In this document: piece after piece, positions 25,597 through 34,677 of the stretch
How the letters are laid out: every line of letters begins with the position of its first letter
Position numbering within the stretch: position 1 is the stretch's first letter
Source: Anaerolineales bacterium
Lineage (GTDB): Bacteria > Chloroflexota > Anaerolineae > Anaerolineales > Villigracilaceae
Direction of reading: 5' to 3'
Assembly (NCBI GenBank): GCA_023382595.1
Contig: JAHDWB010000003.1
Span: 124,001-188,000 of the forward strand
Length of the DNA stretch: 64,000 bases
Program-made: the position numbers and the translations under genes
Notes under the pieces: generated by a model
Databases searched by the model: none
The model's input: the letters and a program-made list of their open reading frames with translations, nothing else
Told to the model about the DNA's origin: nothing

Positions 25597-25603
25597 CATC
25601 AAG

Positions 25604-25609
25604 TACAAT
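25604..25609 (+). promoter_or_regulatory. -10 box of the methyltransferase; leaderless
   Basis: TACAAT ends six bases before the ATG at 25616, so the predicted transcription start coincides with the start codon. Confidence 0.55.
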
Positions 25610-25615
25610 CAACCT

Positions 25616-26620
25616 ATGGATTTTACAACCCTCAAGCCCCTGCTTGACCAAGCTATCGCCTCCCGCCTGACGCTGATGGATCCCCGCCACGAGGAGGCGT
25701 TCCGCCTCTTCAACGGATTCTACGAAGGCTGTCCCGACCTCGTGCTGGATGTGTATGGACGCACATTGGTCGTTCACGATTACGCTGAACAGCCTGATAC
25801 CACATTGATACGGGAAATCTCAAAATATATTCAAGCTTCTCTAAATTGGCTACGCGCAGTTATTGTAAAAACGCGGAACGGTCACACACAAGACGGAAAG
25901 CGCGGCATCCTGACCTTCGGCGATGCTCCAGACCGCAAGATCAAGGAACACGACATCTGGCACTCCATTGACCTGACCTTAAACCGCGATGCCAGTTTTT
26001 ACCTGGATACACCAAATCTGCGAAAATGGCTGATGGATAATATGGGCGGAAAAACGGTATTGAACACCTTCGCCTACACGGGCAGTCTGGGAGTGGCGGC
26101 GCTGGCAGGCGGTGCAACCCGCGTAGTACAAACCGATCACAACCGCCAGTTCCTGAATCTGGCAAAGGACTCATACTCGCTCAACGGCTTCCCCATTCAC
26201 AAACAGGATTTCATTGCGCAGGATTTCTTCCCCGTGATCGCCCGTTTCAAAAGCGCGAAACAATTTTTCGACTGCGTCATCTTGGATCCGCCCTTCTTTT
26301 CAACCACATCCAAAGGCAAAGTGGACTTGGTCAACGAAAGCAAGCGGCTCATCAACAAGGTCCGCCCGTTGATCAATGACGGCGGCATATTGATCGCCAT
26401 CAACAATGCCGTCTTCCTGAGTGGAAACGATTACATGCAAACGCTCGAAGAGCTTTGCAAAGACGGCTACTTGAGCATCCGCGAGTTAATTCCCATTCCG
26501 CAGGCGTTCATCGGATTTGGGGATCTCGACAAACCGATCACCGATCCGAGTCCGTTCAATCATTCCACCAAGATCGCAATATTGGATGTGAAAAGAAAAA
26601 AGCAGGTCACGTCAACGTGA
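25616..26620 (+). CDS. Class I rRNA-type methyltransferase (RlmI/RlmK-like)
   Basis: A 334-residue protein. RDASFYLDTPNLRKWLMDN precedes motif I, NTFAYTGSLGVAALAGGATR, and DCVILDPPFFSTTSKGK is the DPPxF motif IV. This is the pattern of SAM-dependent 23S rRNA cytosine methyltransferases of the RlmI family, although the N-terminal PUA domain is short or absent. The last residues are encoded within a terminator hairpin for the convergent gene. It appears leaderless. Confidence 0.83.
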   Translation: MDFTTLKPLLDQAIASRLTLMDPRHEEAFRLFNGFYEGCPDLVLDVYGRTLVVHDYAEQPDTTLIREISKYIQASLNWLRAVIVKTRNGHTQDGKRGILTFGDAPDRKIKEHDIWHSIDLTLNRDASFYLDTPNLRKWLMDNMGGKTVLNTFAYTGSLGVAALAGGATRVVQTDHNRQFLNLAKDSYSLNGFPIHKQDFIAQDFFPVIARFKSAKQFFDCVILDPPFFSTTSKGKVDLVNESKRLINKVRPLINDGGILIAINNAVFLSGNDYMQTLEELCKDGYLSIRELIPIPQAFIGFGDLDKPITDPSPFNHSTKIAILDVKRKKQVTST

Positions 26621-26627
26621 CCTGCTT
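26600..26627 (-). terminator. Terminator of the propeller lipoprotein gene, inside the convergent CDS end
   Basis: AAGCAGGTCACGT pairs with ACGTGACCTGCTT around two bases. On the minus strand it is followed by TTTTCTTTT. The stop codon of the plus-strand methyltransferase lies in the right arm. Confidence 0.82.
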
Positions 26628-26631
26628 AATG

Positions 26632-28458
26632 TTACGGTCTCCACGAAGGCGCGTACCAATCATAATCCGTGGATAAGCCCGGAGCTTGCAATATCTTTTG
26701 CTCCAATGTCGCGAGATCGATCAGGAAGAGATGCCCGCCCGAAATGGAGGTTGTTTCCTCCACCAGCAGATACGTTCCATTCGGCGAAAAGAGCAGACGT
26801 CCCACCGTTACGCCTTTGTACACCAGCGACAGGTTCTCCCCGGTGCGGGTGACAACATATACTTCGGCGGTCGGCTCTGTGCCGTTGAGATTGTAATAAT
26901 TGAACGCGATCAAATTGCTGTCCGGCGACCAGACGATCGGGTAGATCGAACCTCCAGAAAACTGGGCAACTGTCAGCGCGTTCGAACCGTCCGGTTTCAT
27001 CGCTTTCAAAAGATGGGTTTGCGAACCGCCGTCGTAATCATCGTAAGCCAGGAATTCCGCATCAGGCGACGCCATGAACTGCGCCTTGGTGAACTGGGAC
27101 TCGAACATCGGGCGAGCCTGCCCGGTCGTGGCGCGGACGAGATACATCATGCCGCTGCTGCCGGGCAACGCCGGACGCATCATGATATTCTCCCTGTACC
27201 AACCATCCATCACGTAGGGGCGTCCTTCGGCGGGCAGATCGGCGGAAATGCTTTTCAAGCCCGAACCATCGGGACGGATCACAAACACATCTTCGCCGCC
27301 AAGCCCATCCTGCGTGCGGAAGGCAATCCATTCGCCGCCCGGCGACCAGAATGGCGGATCGATGAACGGAGCCTGCGCAAGCGAAGTCCATGTTTTCGAT
27401 TCGGCATTGAAGAGCCACAACTTGGTCGGCGTGCCAGCCGGATCGTCCGAGTAGGAAAACGCGGCATATTTCCCGTCGGGTGACCATGCCAGCGCGTTGA
27501 TGGTGAAATTGAACGGGAACGGCGCGGGGATGATTTCCAGCGGCGGGCAATTCGCGGAATCAAAAACGCATAGACCGGAAACTTTTGCAAGCTGGATAGA
27601 CCCGCCTTGTCCGCGCGGCTGGAGGAAGAAATAGATCTCCCCCGCCTCATCTTCGGACGTTGAAACTGATTCTGTCACGACGGGATTTGATTCCGCCGGA
27701 GTTGGCTCGGAGGGCCGTGCCAAATCGGATGGCGGGACAAAGAGAGCGGCATCGAACACCTGATCATAGATGATGTTTTCGACGACCCGCTCAGCTTGCA
27801 AGTCGGTGCCGCCGCTTTTGCCGAATTCCTGCATTTTCAAGATGACAGCGGTCTGTGTATCCAGCCACATCTTCCATGAGGGAGCGGAGTTGCCGCTGTA
27901 GGTCCACTCGACGATCAGGGTTTCACGCCCGGCTATCATGTCCATGCCGAGGGGTGAGAACATGCCCGCATTTTGAGCAAAATTTGCAGGAAATGCCATC
28001 TCTGAAAGCGGGGTGCCGATCTGCCCCCAGATCGGGTTGGGATAGGCAATGCCTTCCTGCACCGGCGGGACGTATTGTCCCACACGCGCAAAACCGGGGT
28101 ACGGCGACTGCTCCATTCGATTGGAATTAAGATTGATATTATAGATCGTGGACCCGTCGCTTATTTTCAGGGAGTTGGTGGCTGCGTTGTCGCTTAATTC
28201 GACGCGATAGCGGCTGTTAATCGGGTCAAGCCGGACAGTTTCCGAAAATATCTGTTCCGGTTGTCCGGTGACAGTGAACGTGATCGTGCCGCTCATTTGC
28301 AGAGTAGTCCAATGCAAGGCGCTTTCGAGCATGGCGCGCTGTATCTGTTCCGGCGTGGACTCCATGTCAAGGTCGAGCGGAGCAGGTGTCCGGTTAAAGA
28401 ATGAAGCGGGCGAACAGGCGGTCAAGAAGACCAAAAGCAGAATAAATAGTCTCTTCAT
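26632..28458 (-). CDS. Lipoprotein with LolA-like and WD40/TolB-type propeller domains
   Basis: A 608-residue lipoprotein. The signal MKRLFILLLVFLTACSPASF has a lipobox ending at Cys15. Residues 40-240 (IFSETVRLDPINSRYRVELS, LIVEWTYSGNSAPSWKMW) resemble outer-membrane lipoprotein carrier domains. Residues 270-600 contain repeated PD40/WD40 blades (ALAWSPDGKYAAFSY, FWSPGGEWIAFRTQDG, IVWSPDSNLIAFNY). AAGGAGG precedes the ATG. It is likely an extracytoplasmic binding protein of unknown ligand. Confidence 0.72.
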   Translation of the reverse strand: MKRLFILLLVFLTACSPASFFNRTPAPLDLDMESTPEQIQRAMLESALHWTTLQMSGTITFTVTGQPEQIFSETVRLDPINSRYRVELSDNAATNSLKISDGSTIYNINLNSNRMEQSPYPGFARVGQYVPPVQEGIAYPNPIWGQIGTPLSEMAFPANFAQNAGMFSPLGMDMIAGRETLIVEWTYSGNSAPSWKMWLDTQTAVILKMQEFGKSGGTDLQAERVVENIIYDQVFDAALFVPPSDLARPSEPTPAESNPVVTESVSTSEDEAGEIYFFLQPRGQGGSIQLAKVSGLCVFDSANCPPLEIIPAPFPFNFTINALAWSPDGKYAAFSYSDDPAGTPTKLWLFNAESKTWTSLAQAPFIDPPFWSPGGEWIAFRTQDGLGGEDVFVIRPDGSGLKSISADLPAEGRPYVMDGWYRENIMMRPALPGSSGMMYLVRATTGQARPMFESQFTKAQFMASPDAEFLAYDDYDGGSQTHLLKAMKPDGSNALTVAQFSGGSIYPIVWSPDSNLIAFNYYNLNGTEPTAEVYVVTRTGENLSLVYKGVTVGRLLFSPNGTYLLVEETTSISGGHLFLIDLATLEQKILQAPGLSTDYDWYAPSWRP

Positions 28459-28495
28459 GTGGGAATCCTCCTTGGGAGGACGATTGGGGAAAGAA

Positions 28496-28530
28496 AAAGT
28501 TCCCGCCGTCTTTCGACAACGGGAACTTTT
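28496..28530 (-). terminator. Terminator of the NBR1-Ig surface protein gene
   Basis: AAAAGTTCCCG and CGGGAACTTTT form the stem. On the minus strand the exit side is T-rich. Confidence 0.8.
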
Positions 28531-28541
28531 CGAAAATCCAC

Positions 28542-30656
28542 TTAGGGTGTTGGTGTTTCAGTCGGCGTTTCAGTCGGCGTTGACGTTGGCGCTTCCGTAT
28601 CGGTGGGTGCCGGGGATGTATTGGTTATGGTCACCGTGGGCGTAGCGCTTGGCGCGACTGTCGAGGTCGGCGCGGAGGAGGATGCATTGTAGATCATCGG
28701 CGCAGTCCAGAGCGCGCGGTCGCCGGACGGAGAACCGGTGGCAAGAACGGTCAGGGCAAATTTCACGTTTTGACCAGCCAGAGAGGAGAGGTCAATATCC
28801 ACGTTATAGACCTGCCCTTCGTAGCGTTCCACGAATGCCCAGAAGGTCTGGATAGAGGTGCTGCCGGAGAGGGAGTAGTCGAGGCGGAAGACCACGTAGC
28901 AACTGGTGGCGTTGTGCTCGCACCCAACGGTCGCGCGGAATCTATCACCGGACTTTACGAGATAGCTCGGATAAATACCCTGTATGTAACCGTTGTTGAT
29001 GTTCTGCGGATGCGTGAGCAGACCGGAACGGTTATCCGTTGTGCCGTTCTCCAACTTGGACGGGCTGGTGATGAGCACGAAGCCTTTCGCATCGCCGCTC
29101 GTCCCCGGGCAGGGCAGTTGACCCGCTCCGCTATACCAGGTTGCGGCGCAGACATTGGCGACGAAGTCGTAGCTTGTGCCGGGGATCGGCGTAGCCGGTG
29201 TGACAGGTGTTGCAGGCGTTCCGGGCGTGTTGGTCTTGGTGGCGGTTCCGGGGTTGATGCCCGTGCCGGTCACCTTGATCTCGACCCAGAAGGATTTCGT
29301 GCCGCCGGTTCCGATCCCGAACGGGACGCCGGTGTTGCTCTTGAGTTTCCAGTATCCGCGATAGGTTCCGGCGGTGGTCGGGGAGGTCAACGGGATGGTG
29401 ATATCCACCGTCTGACCGGGAGCGACCGAAGTGGGAATGAGCGCGGAATCGGGTCCGCCCATCTTCTCGCCGGAGTCAAAGATCAGGCTGTAGTTCGTCC
29501 ATGTGCAGGTACCGATGTTTTTCAAGCGCCAGGTCTTGTTGAAGCTGATGCCCGGAGCAAAAGCAGTTCCGTCTTTGACGGTGACATCCGCAACGAATTG
29601 GGCGCGGTCGCAAGCGTTCGGCTGGACGGTCCCGGTGCGGGTTGGCGTGGGCGTCGGCGGTGTTCCGGTCACGGTCGGCGTGGCAGTGGGAGGCGTGCCT
29701 CCGCCTGCGCGGGAGATGACAGGATTCACCCACAAGGCGCGGTCACCGGTCGGCGAACCATAGGCGGAGATGACAAGAATGAACTTGACATCCTGACCGG
29801 CGAGCGAGCTCAAATTCAAGTTGACGTTATACGTCAAGCCTTCATATTTCTCGCGGAAGGTCCAGAAGGTTTTGACCGGACCCGTTCCGATCTGATAATC
29901 GAGGCGATAGGCAACATAGCAGTTCGTCGCGCCGTATTCACAGCCAATGGTCGCCTGGAAGCGGTCGCCGCTCTGCACGCGGAAGGCTGGATAGACCGCC
30001 TGCACATATCCGTTCGTGACGTTGTTGGGCGCGAACAGCAAGCCCGCATTGGCAGATGTGACACCGCTTTCGAGTTTGGGTGCATCCAATTTGATGCCAA
30101 AGCCGTTGGCGCTGCCATCAGTGCCGGGGAAGGACAACGCCCCCGCCCCGCTCGACCATGTGGCGGATGCTGCATTGGCAGTAAAGTCGTAACCGGTGCC
30201 GGCGGAGGAGGAGACTCGAATCTCGACCCAGAAGGAGCGGTTGCGCGTCGAACCGATGCCAAATACGCCGCTGGCATTGCTCTTGAACTTCCAGTAACCG
30301 AAATAATGACCGGCGGAACTCGGCGCAGTCATATTCACGGAGATGTCCACGGACTGCCCCGGAGCGACATTCGACGGCAGGGCAACCGAGGCGGGCGCGC
30401 CCATCCGCTCGCCGCTGTCGAAGATCAGCGAAACATCACTGCTGTTCCAGGTGCATGTGCCGATGTTCTTCAAACGCCAGGTCTTTGTGAACGCGGCGCC
30501 CGGCGCAAAATTCGTGCCGTCCGGAATGGTCACATCCGCGATGAACTGCGCCCAGTAACAGGACGATGCACTCGCAGTGGATACTCCCGCCGGGGCAAAC
30601 GAAAACATCATTGCCAGCAGGAGCAAAACAGAGATAACTCTTGACATTGATTTCAT
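28542..30656 (-). CDS. Secreted protein with duplicated NBR1-Ig plus beta-domain units
   Basis: A 704-residue secreted protein with a signal peptide (VISVLLLLAMMFSFAPAGVS). Two nearly equal halves follow. Each begins with an NBR1-type Ig domain (FAPGAAFTKTWRLKNIGTCT and its copy FAPGISFNKTWRLKNIGTCT), then a roughly 160-residue beta domain containing KLESG/KLENG, GYVQAVYP/GYIQGIYP and SGDRF-AT-GCE. A Thr/Pro-rich tail of about 50 residues ends it. NBR1-Ig domains are common in extracellular Chloroflexota proteins. The ATG at 30656, preceded by GGAGG, is chosen over one four codons upstream. Confidence 0.75.
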   Translation of the reverse strand: MKSMSRVISVLLLLAMMFSFAPAGVSTASASSCYWAQFIADVTIPDGTNFAPGAAFTKTWRLKNIGTCTWNSSDVSLIFDSGERMGAPASVALPSNVAPGQSVDISVNMTAPSSAGHYFGYWKFKSNASGVFGIGSTRNRSFWVEIRVSSSAGTGYDFTANAASATWSSGAGALSFPGTDGSANGFGIKLDAPKLESGVTSANAGLLFAPNNVTNGYVQAVYPAFRVQSGDRFQATIGCEYGATNCYVAYRLDYQIGTGPVKTFWTFREKYEGLTYNVNLNLSSLAGQDVKFILVISAYGSPTGDRALWVNPVISRAGGGTPPTATPTVTGTPPTPTPTRTGTVQPNACDRAQFVADVTVKDGTAFAPGISFNKTWRLKNIGTCTWTNYSLIFDSGEKMGGPDSALIPTSVAPGQTVDITIPLTSPTTAGTYRGYWKLKSNTGVPFGIGTGGTKSFWVEIKVTGTGINPGTATKTNTPGTPATPVTPATPIPGTSYDFVANVCAATWYSGAGQLPCPGTSGDAKGFVLITSPSKLENGTTDNRSGLLTHPQNINNGYIQGIYPSYLVKSGDRFRATVGCEHNATSCYVVFRLDYSLSGSTSIQTFWAFVERYEGQVYNVDIDLSSLAGQNVKFALTVLATGSPSGDRALWTAPMIYNASSSAPTSTVAPSATPTVTITNTSPAPTDTEAPTSTPTETPTETPTP

Positions 30657-30822
30657 TTCTTCCTCCATCGACTATAGCGTAATAAGGACGCGAAAAATCC
30701 TAAAAAGTTCCTTATGACTATACGCTTACCATAGTATATCTTTTCTTAAGGGAATGTTCAATATGTTAAACGGAATTCTCCCTGGTTAATTTGTCCTAGA
30801 TGCCCAACCTCGCCCGCGGCGC

Positions 30823-30828
30823 TATAAT
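30823..30828 (+). promoter_or_regulatory. -10 box of dinB; leaderless
   Basis: TATAAT ends six bases before the ATG at 30835. The rest of the 30669-30834 gap holds no gene. Confidence 0.6.
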
Positions 30829-30834
30829 AGAGCC

Positions 30835-32001
30835 ATGCCTCGCACCATCCTGCATTTGGACCTCGACGCCTTCTTCTGCTCCGTGGAGGAAATACAAAAC
30901 CCCAACCTGCGCGGCAAGCCGTTCGCCGTCGGCGGGAAACCGAATGAACGCGGCGTGGTGGCTTCCTGCTCCTATCCTGCCCGCGCCATGGGCGTCCGCA
31001 GCGCCATGCCCATGTCCCGCGCGCTTCAACTTTGCAGAAATCTCATCATCGTGCCGGGGCGGCACAAGCTGTACCGCGAGTATTCCGAAAAAGTGATGGC
31101 AAAACTGCGGAATTTGACTCCGCTTGTGGAACAGATCTCCATTGACGAAGCCTTCCTCGACATTTCGGACATTCAACAAGACCCCGCCCGCCTCGCCCTC
31201 GACCTGCAAACTGCCATCCGAACCGAACTGAATCTACCCGCGAGCATTGGCATTGCATCCAACAAGCTCGTGGCGAAAATCGCCAACGAGGTGGGCAAGA
31301 AATCAAGCAAAAGGAGAGATGAGCCGCCATCCGGCTTGACCATCGTCCCTGCAGGCGAGGAAGCGAAATTCCTTGCGCCGCTCCCCGCGGACATGCTCTG
31401 GGGCGTGGGACCGAAGACGAACGCAAGGCTCGCTGAACTCGGCATCCACACCATCGGCGACATCGCCAACTGGCCCCAGAAAGAACTCGCCAATTTGTTC
31501 GGCGAAAACGGACGCGATCTCTGGCAACACGCCAACGGCATCGACAACCGCCCCATTGTGACGGAATACGAGACCAAATCCGTCAGCCAGGAAACCACCT
31601 TCAGCGTGGACATCCGCGATGAGAAAACGCTCGAAAAGACACTGCGCGAACAGGCGCGGGAGGTCGCCCGTCAACTGCGAAAAAATGATCTTGTGGGAAA
31701 GACCGTCAAATTGAAAATACGATGGAGCGATTTCACCACATTGACACGGCAAATCACATTACCCACATCCACAGATAACGAAGATGATATTTTCCGCACA
31801 GCGCTCAGGTTGATGAAAACCGTCCGAAAACAGAACCAAGCTGTCAGACTGATCGGAGTCGGCGTCAGCGGAATTGGAAGCCCGATGCGTCAACTCAGCT
31901 TGTGGGATGTCGGAAGCGAAAAGTCCCGCAAATTGCAGGAGGTGGTGGATGAGTTGCAGGAAAAATACGGCAGAAACGTCATCCGCAAGGGCGAAGGATG
32001 A
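30835..32001 (+). CDS. dinB: DNA polymerase IV (Y family)
   Basis: A 388-residue translesion polymerase. ILHLDLDAFFCSVEEIQNP holds the first catalytic Asp. SIDEAFLDIS holds the second Asp and Glu. The helix-hairpin-helix region (LWGVGPKTNARLAELGIHTI) and the little finger domain follow. No PCNA-like clamp motif can be judged by eye. No LexA box was recognised upstream. It is transcribed from a leaderless-type promoter. Confidence 0.94.
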   Translation: MPRTILHLDLDAFFCSVEEIQNPNLRGKPFAVGGKPNERGVVASCSYPARAMGVRSAMPMSRALQLCRNLIIVPGRHKLYREYSEKVMAKLRNLTPLVEQISIDEAFLDISDIQQDPARLALDLQTAIRTELNLPASIGIASNKLVAKIANEVGKKSSKRRDEPPSGLTIVPAGEEAKFLAPLPADMLWGVGPKTNARLAELGIHTIGDIANWPQKELANLFGENGRDLWQHANGIDNRPIVTEYETKSVSQETTFSVDIRDEKTLEKTLREQAREVARQLRKNDLVGKTVKLKIRWSDFTTLTRQITLPTSTDNEDDIFRTALRLMKTVRKQNQAVRLIGVGVSGIGSPMRQLSLWDVGSEKSRKLQEVVDELQEKYGRNVIRKGEG

Positions 32002-32053
32002 ACGTCACTTGAATCCATAGAACAAAAGTGCTAGCATAAGGCGGGAGGCTCCC

Positions 32054-32701
32054 ATGAAAACACTTGACCTGAAAAAAGAATTCAAACATCTATACCAGCC
32101 GTCTGCGAAGAAGATCGAGATCGTGCAGGTTCCAAAGTTGCAATTCGCCATGATCGACGGCTCCATTGAAAAAGGCTCCGAACCGGGCAAATCGCCCATG
32201 TTCGCCGAAGCCACACAGGCGTTGTACAGCCTGTCGTACACGCTCAAATTCATGTTCAAGAAACGAAAAACGAACCCGATCGACTATCCTGTGATGGCGC
32301 TGGAGGGACTGTGGTGGGTGGAAGACGGGTTCTTCGACATCACTGTCAAAGACAACTGGTTCTACACGCTGATGATCCTGCAACCGGATATTGTTACAAA
32401 GGATATTTTCGAAGAAGCGCGTGAGCAAGTCCGCAAGAAGAAAGGTGACAGCGAGATGCTCAATAAGGCGCGGCTGGCGCATTTTGAAGAAGGATTGTGC
32501 GTACAGACCATGCACATCGGACCGTACGCCACCGAGCCTGCCACGATCGACCATATGAAGGAATTCATGGCGGAGAACGGGCTGAAAGACAGCGTCGGAC
32601 CGATCGGCGGAAAACACCACGAAATTTATATGAGCGATCCGCGCAAGGCTGCACCTGAAAAGATGAAGACAGTTCTCAGGCATCCAGTTGTAAAAGCCTG
32701 A
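32054..32701 (+). CDS. GyrI-like small-molecule-binding protein
   Basis: A 215-residue protein of the GyrI-like family, which binds small hydrophobic ligands with a SOUL/BmrR-like fold. ALEGLWWVEDGFF, CVQTMHIGPYATEPATIDHM and HHEIYMSDPRKAAPEKMKTV are typical blocks. A GGGAGG ribosome site precedes the ATG. It starts a run of small genes (32.05-34.64 kb). Its role may be ligand sequestration or sensing. Confidence 0.85.
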   Translation: MKTLDLKKEFKHLYQPSAKKIEIVQVPKLQFAMIDGSIEKGSEPGKSPMFAEATQALYSLSYTLKFMFKKRKTNPIDYPVMALEGLWWVEDGFFDITVKDNWFYTLMILQPDIVTKDIFEEAREQVRKKKGDSEMLNKARLAHFEEGLCVQTMHIGPYATEPATIDHMKEFMAENGLKDSVGPIGGKHHEIYMSDPRKAAPEKMKTVLRHPVVKA

Positions 32702-32713
32702 TCGAAGGAAAAC

Positions 32714-33262
32714 ATGGACAAGAAAACAAAATCCCTCGTCGAAGACCTGGCATCAACAAATGACGAGATTCGAATGAATGCCCTGCAATCCCTGTTGAAG
32801 GTCACAGATTCCAAGGTTGATTGGGTATATGAAATTTGGGATGTTCTGCTGGAAAAACTGGACAATGAGAATTCCTATCAAAGATCCATAGGCGTCATGC
32901 TGTTGTGCAATCTTGCCAAGAGCGATTCGGAGAATCGTCTTGCCGCATCGCTGGATCGTTTACTCGCTTGCACAAAGGACGAGAAGTTCATTACCTCGCG
33001 CCAAACCCTTCAAGCTATCTGGAAAGCAGCCACGACCAAACCCAACCGCGACAAAGTGATAAAACACCTCGAAAAGCGTTTTGTCGAATGTGAAGACGAA
33101 AAGCATTTCAACCTGCTCCGGCAGGATGTTATTCGCTCGTTTATGTCACTTTATCAGGAAACAAAAGATGAAACGCTTGTATCGAAGGTGCAAGCGTTGA
33201 TCGTCAAAGAAAAAGACACTAAATATCGGAAACAGTACGAAGGTCTGCTACGGGTAAAATAA
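32714..33262 (+). CDS. HEAT-repeat-like protein
   Basis: A 182-residue, mostly helical and charged protein. Segments such as DEIRMNALQSLLKVTDSKVD and SYQRSIGVMLLCNLAKSDSE have HEAT/ARM-like spacing. No catalytic motif is visible. It follows the GyrI-like gene by 12 bases with an AAGGA ribosome site. Function unknown, possibly a binding scaffold. Confidence 0.65.
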   Translation: MDKKTKSLVEDLASTNDEIRMNALQSLLKVTDSKVDWVYEIWDVLLEKLDNENSYQRSIGVMLLCNLAKSDSENRLAASLDRLLACTKDEKFITSRQTLQAIWKAATTKPNRDKVIKHLEKRFVECEDEKHFNLLRQDVIRSFMSLYQETKDETLVSKVQALIVKEKDTKYRKQYEGLLRVK

Positions 33263-33278
33263 GTCAGAGGATCGACTT

Positions 33279-33638
33279 ATGAACTGTTTCTACCACCCCA
33301 CCCAACCCGCTGTTGGACAATGCAAATATTGTCAGCGCGGACTGTGTTCTGACTGTGCCGCCATCGTAGACGATGTGCTGGCGTGCAAAAACCGCCACGA
33401 GGACGAGGTCCGCTCGCTGGAACAATTGACCGCGCGCAACCTGTTTCAGTCCAAGCGGGTCAGTTCGGTGTATATGCGGAATGCCGTCTTCTACGGGTTG
33501 GTCGGTATGGCGTTTGCCGGATTCGGCTTATGGCAGTTGAACTGGCTCGGCTTGCAAGCGGTACTCTTCATTGCGCTGGGCGGCTTTCTACTGTATGCGG
33601 CAATTGCCAATTATCTGGAGGGGAGAAAATATAAATAA
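33279..33638 (+). CDS. B-box-type zinc-finger membrane protein
   Basis: A 119-residue protein. The N-terminus MNCFYHPTQPAVGQCKYCQ, then GLCSDCAA and CKNRH, gives cysteines and histidines in B-box/zinc-ribbon spacing. Two membrane helices (NAVFYGLVGMAFAGFGLWQL and AVLFIALGGFLLYAAIANYL) follow. It is a common small architecture in this kind of bacterium, function unknown. Its stop overlaps the next start (TAATG). Confidence 0.75.
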   Translation: MNCFYHPTQPAVGQCKYCQRGLCSDCAAIVDDVLACKNRHEDEVRSLEQLTARNLFQSKRVSSVYMRNAVFYGLVGMAFAGFGLWQLNWLGLQAVLFIALGGFLLYAAIANYLEGRKYK

Positions 33639-34393
33639 TGGGTACATGGATCTGTCATCTCAGAATCGCCGAAAAACTTCTACCGCACTTCCCCGAACTG
33701 GATAAAACTCTTTTCACCTTTGGCAATCTCGCGCCTGATTCGGGCATCCCCAACGAAAACTGGACAGAATTCGAACCGCCCAAAGAGGTCACGCACTATC
33801 TTCACAAGGGCGAAGGCGAATGGATGATCCGCGACCTCGACTTTTACCGTGAGCATCTCGCCGACCTGAATCCGCAAGACGACATAAAAAAATACAGTTT
33901 CCGTTTGGGATATTTCATCCACTTATTCAGCGACATCATGTGGTCAAAATATCTCCATCATACGACCATCAATGCATTTCGCGAATTGATCGATGAAGAT
34001 GAGGGAAAGGCATGGAAATTGATAAAAAGGGATTGGTACGGACTCGACCAGGTCTACAACCATGCTCACAAAGAAGGGCTGTTCTGGCAGGTCATTCATC
34101 CCAAGCCAAATCCGCCTTCATATCTGCCGTTCATCCGCGAAAATGCTCTGCATCAGCAATATGATTACATCCGCAAATTCTACGGGGAATATGATCCTTA
34201 CTGGTTTGAAGACCGGAAATATCCATATCTGAATGAAAACACCATGAGCCAAGTCGTATATGACACGGTGAGAGCAACCTTGTTCATTCTTGAAAAAATC
34301 AAAGAGACCGATCTCAGGAATCTGCAAAGTTCAACCCAAATTCTCCCGCCGGAGACCATGCTTCCCTATCAAATGCCGCTCGGCGATGAATAA
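33638..34393 (+). CDS. Zinc-dependent phospholipase C-like hydrolase
   Basis: A 251-residue protein resembling the zinc-dependent PLC/hydrolase family. TWICHLRIAEKLL, FTFGNLAPDSGIPN, EVTHYLHKG, GYFIHLFSDIMWSKYLHH and VYNHAHKEGL place His and Asp residues in the expected order for a trinuclear zinc site. No signal peptide is visible, so it should act in the cytoplasm. It is translationally coupled to the B-box protein. Substrate unknown. Confidence 0.75.
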   Translation: MGTWICHLRIAEKLLPHFPELDKTLFTFGNLAPDSGIPNENWTEFEPPKEVTHYLHKGEGEWMIRDLDFYREHLADLNPQDDIKKYSFRLGYFIHLFSDIMWSKYLHHTTINAFRELIDEDEGKAWKLIKRDWYGLDQVYNHAHKEGLFWQVIHPKPNPPSYLPFIRENALHQQYDYIRKFYGEYDPYWFEDRKYPYLNENTMSQVVYDTVRATLFILEKIKETDLRNLQSSTQILPPETMLPYQMPLGDE

Positions 34394-34450
34394 CTGCAAC
34401 TCTTTTCGCGTGCCTGCGTAAACCTAGCAGACAAACGAAAGGAGCAAACA

Positions 34451-34642
34451 ATGACCGACTACAAAACCCTCACGCGGAGCAAATCCAACCGCATGATCGC
34501 GGGTGTATGCGCGGGGCTGGGCGACTACCTCAATATCGACCCGACCATCATCCGCCTTTTGTTCGTGCTGGGATTCTTCACCTTCAACGGCGCCATGCTG
34601 TTGGTGTATCTCATCATGGCAATTGTGACTCCGGAACAGTAA
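34451..34642 (+). CDS. PspC-domain membrane protein
   Basis: A 63-residue protein that is essentially one PspC domain: LTRSKSNRMIAGVCAGLGDY, then IDPTIIRLLFVLGF and a second hydrophobic stretch. PspC proteins relate to the phage-shock/envelope-stress response. The ribosome site is AAAGGAG. A palindromic repeat follows. Confidence 0.9.
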   Translation: MTDYKTLTRSKSNRMIAGVCAGLGDYLNIDPTIIRLLFVLGFFTFNGAMLLVYLIMAIVTPEQ

Positions 34643-34645
34643 TTT

Positions 34646-34674
34646 GTAGGGGCACAGCGACGCTGTGTCCCTAC
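34646..34674. repeat. Palindromic intergenic repeat
   Basis: GTAGGGGCACAGCG pairs with CGCTGTGTCCCTAC, nearly perfect. It occupies the gap between pspC and the convergent ABC gene and may act as a terminator. Confidence 0.75.
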
Positions 34675-34677
34675 GGT

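Noticed and set aside
28770-30644. A 624-codon open frame on the plus strand across the NBR1-Ig gene
   Set aside because: It is fully antisense to a gene with a signal peptide and duplicated domains. Its composition (Arg/Asp/Gly-rich, no domain) is that of a shadow frame.
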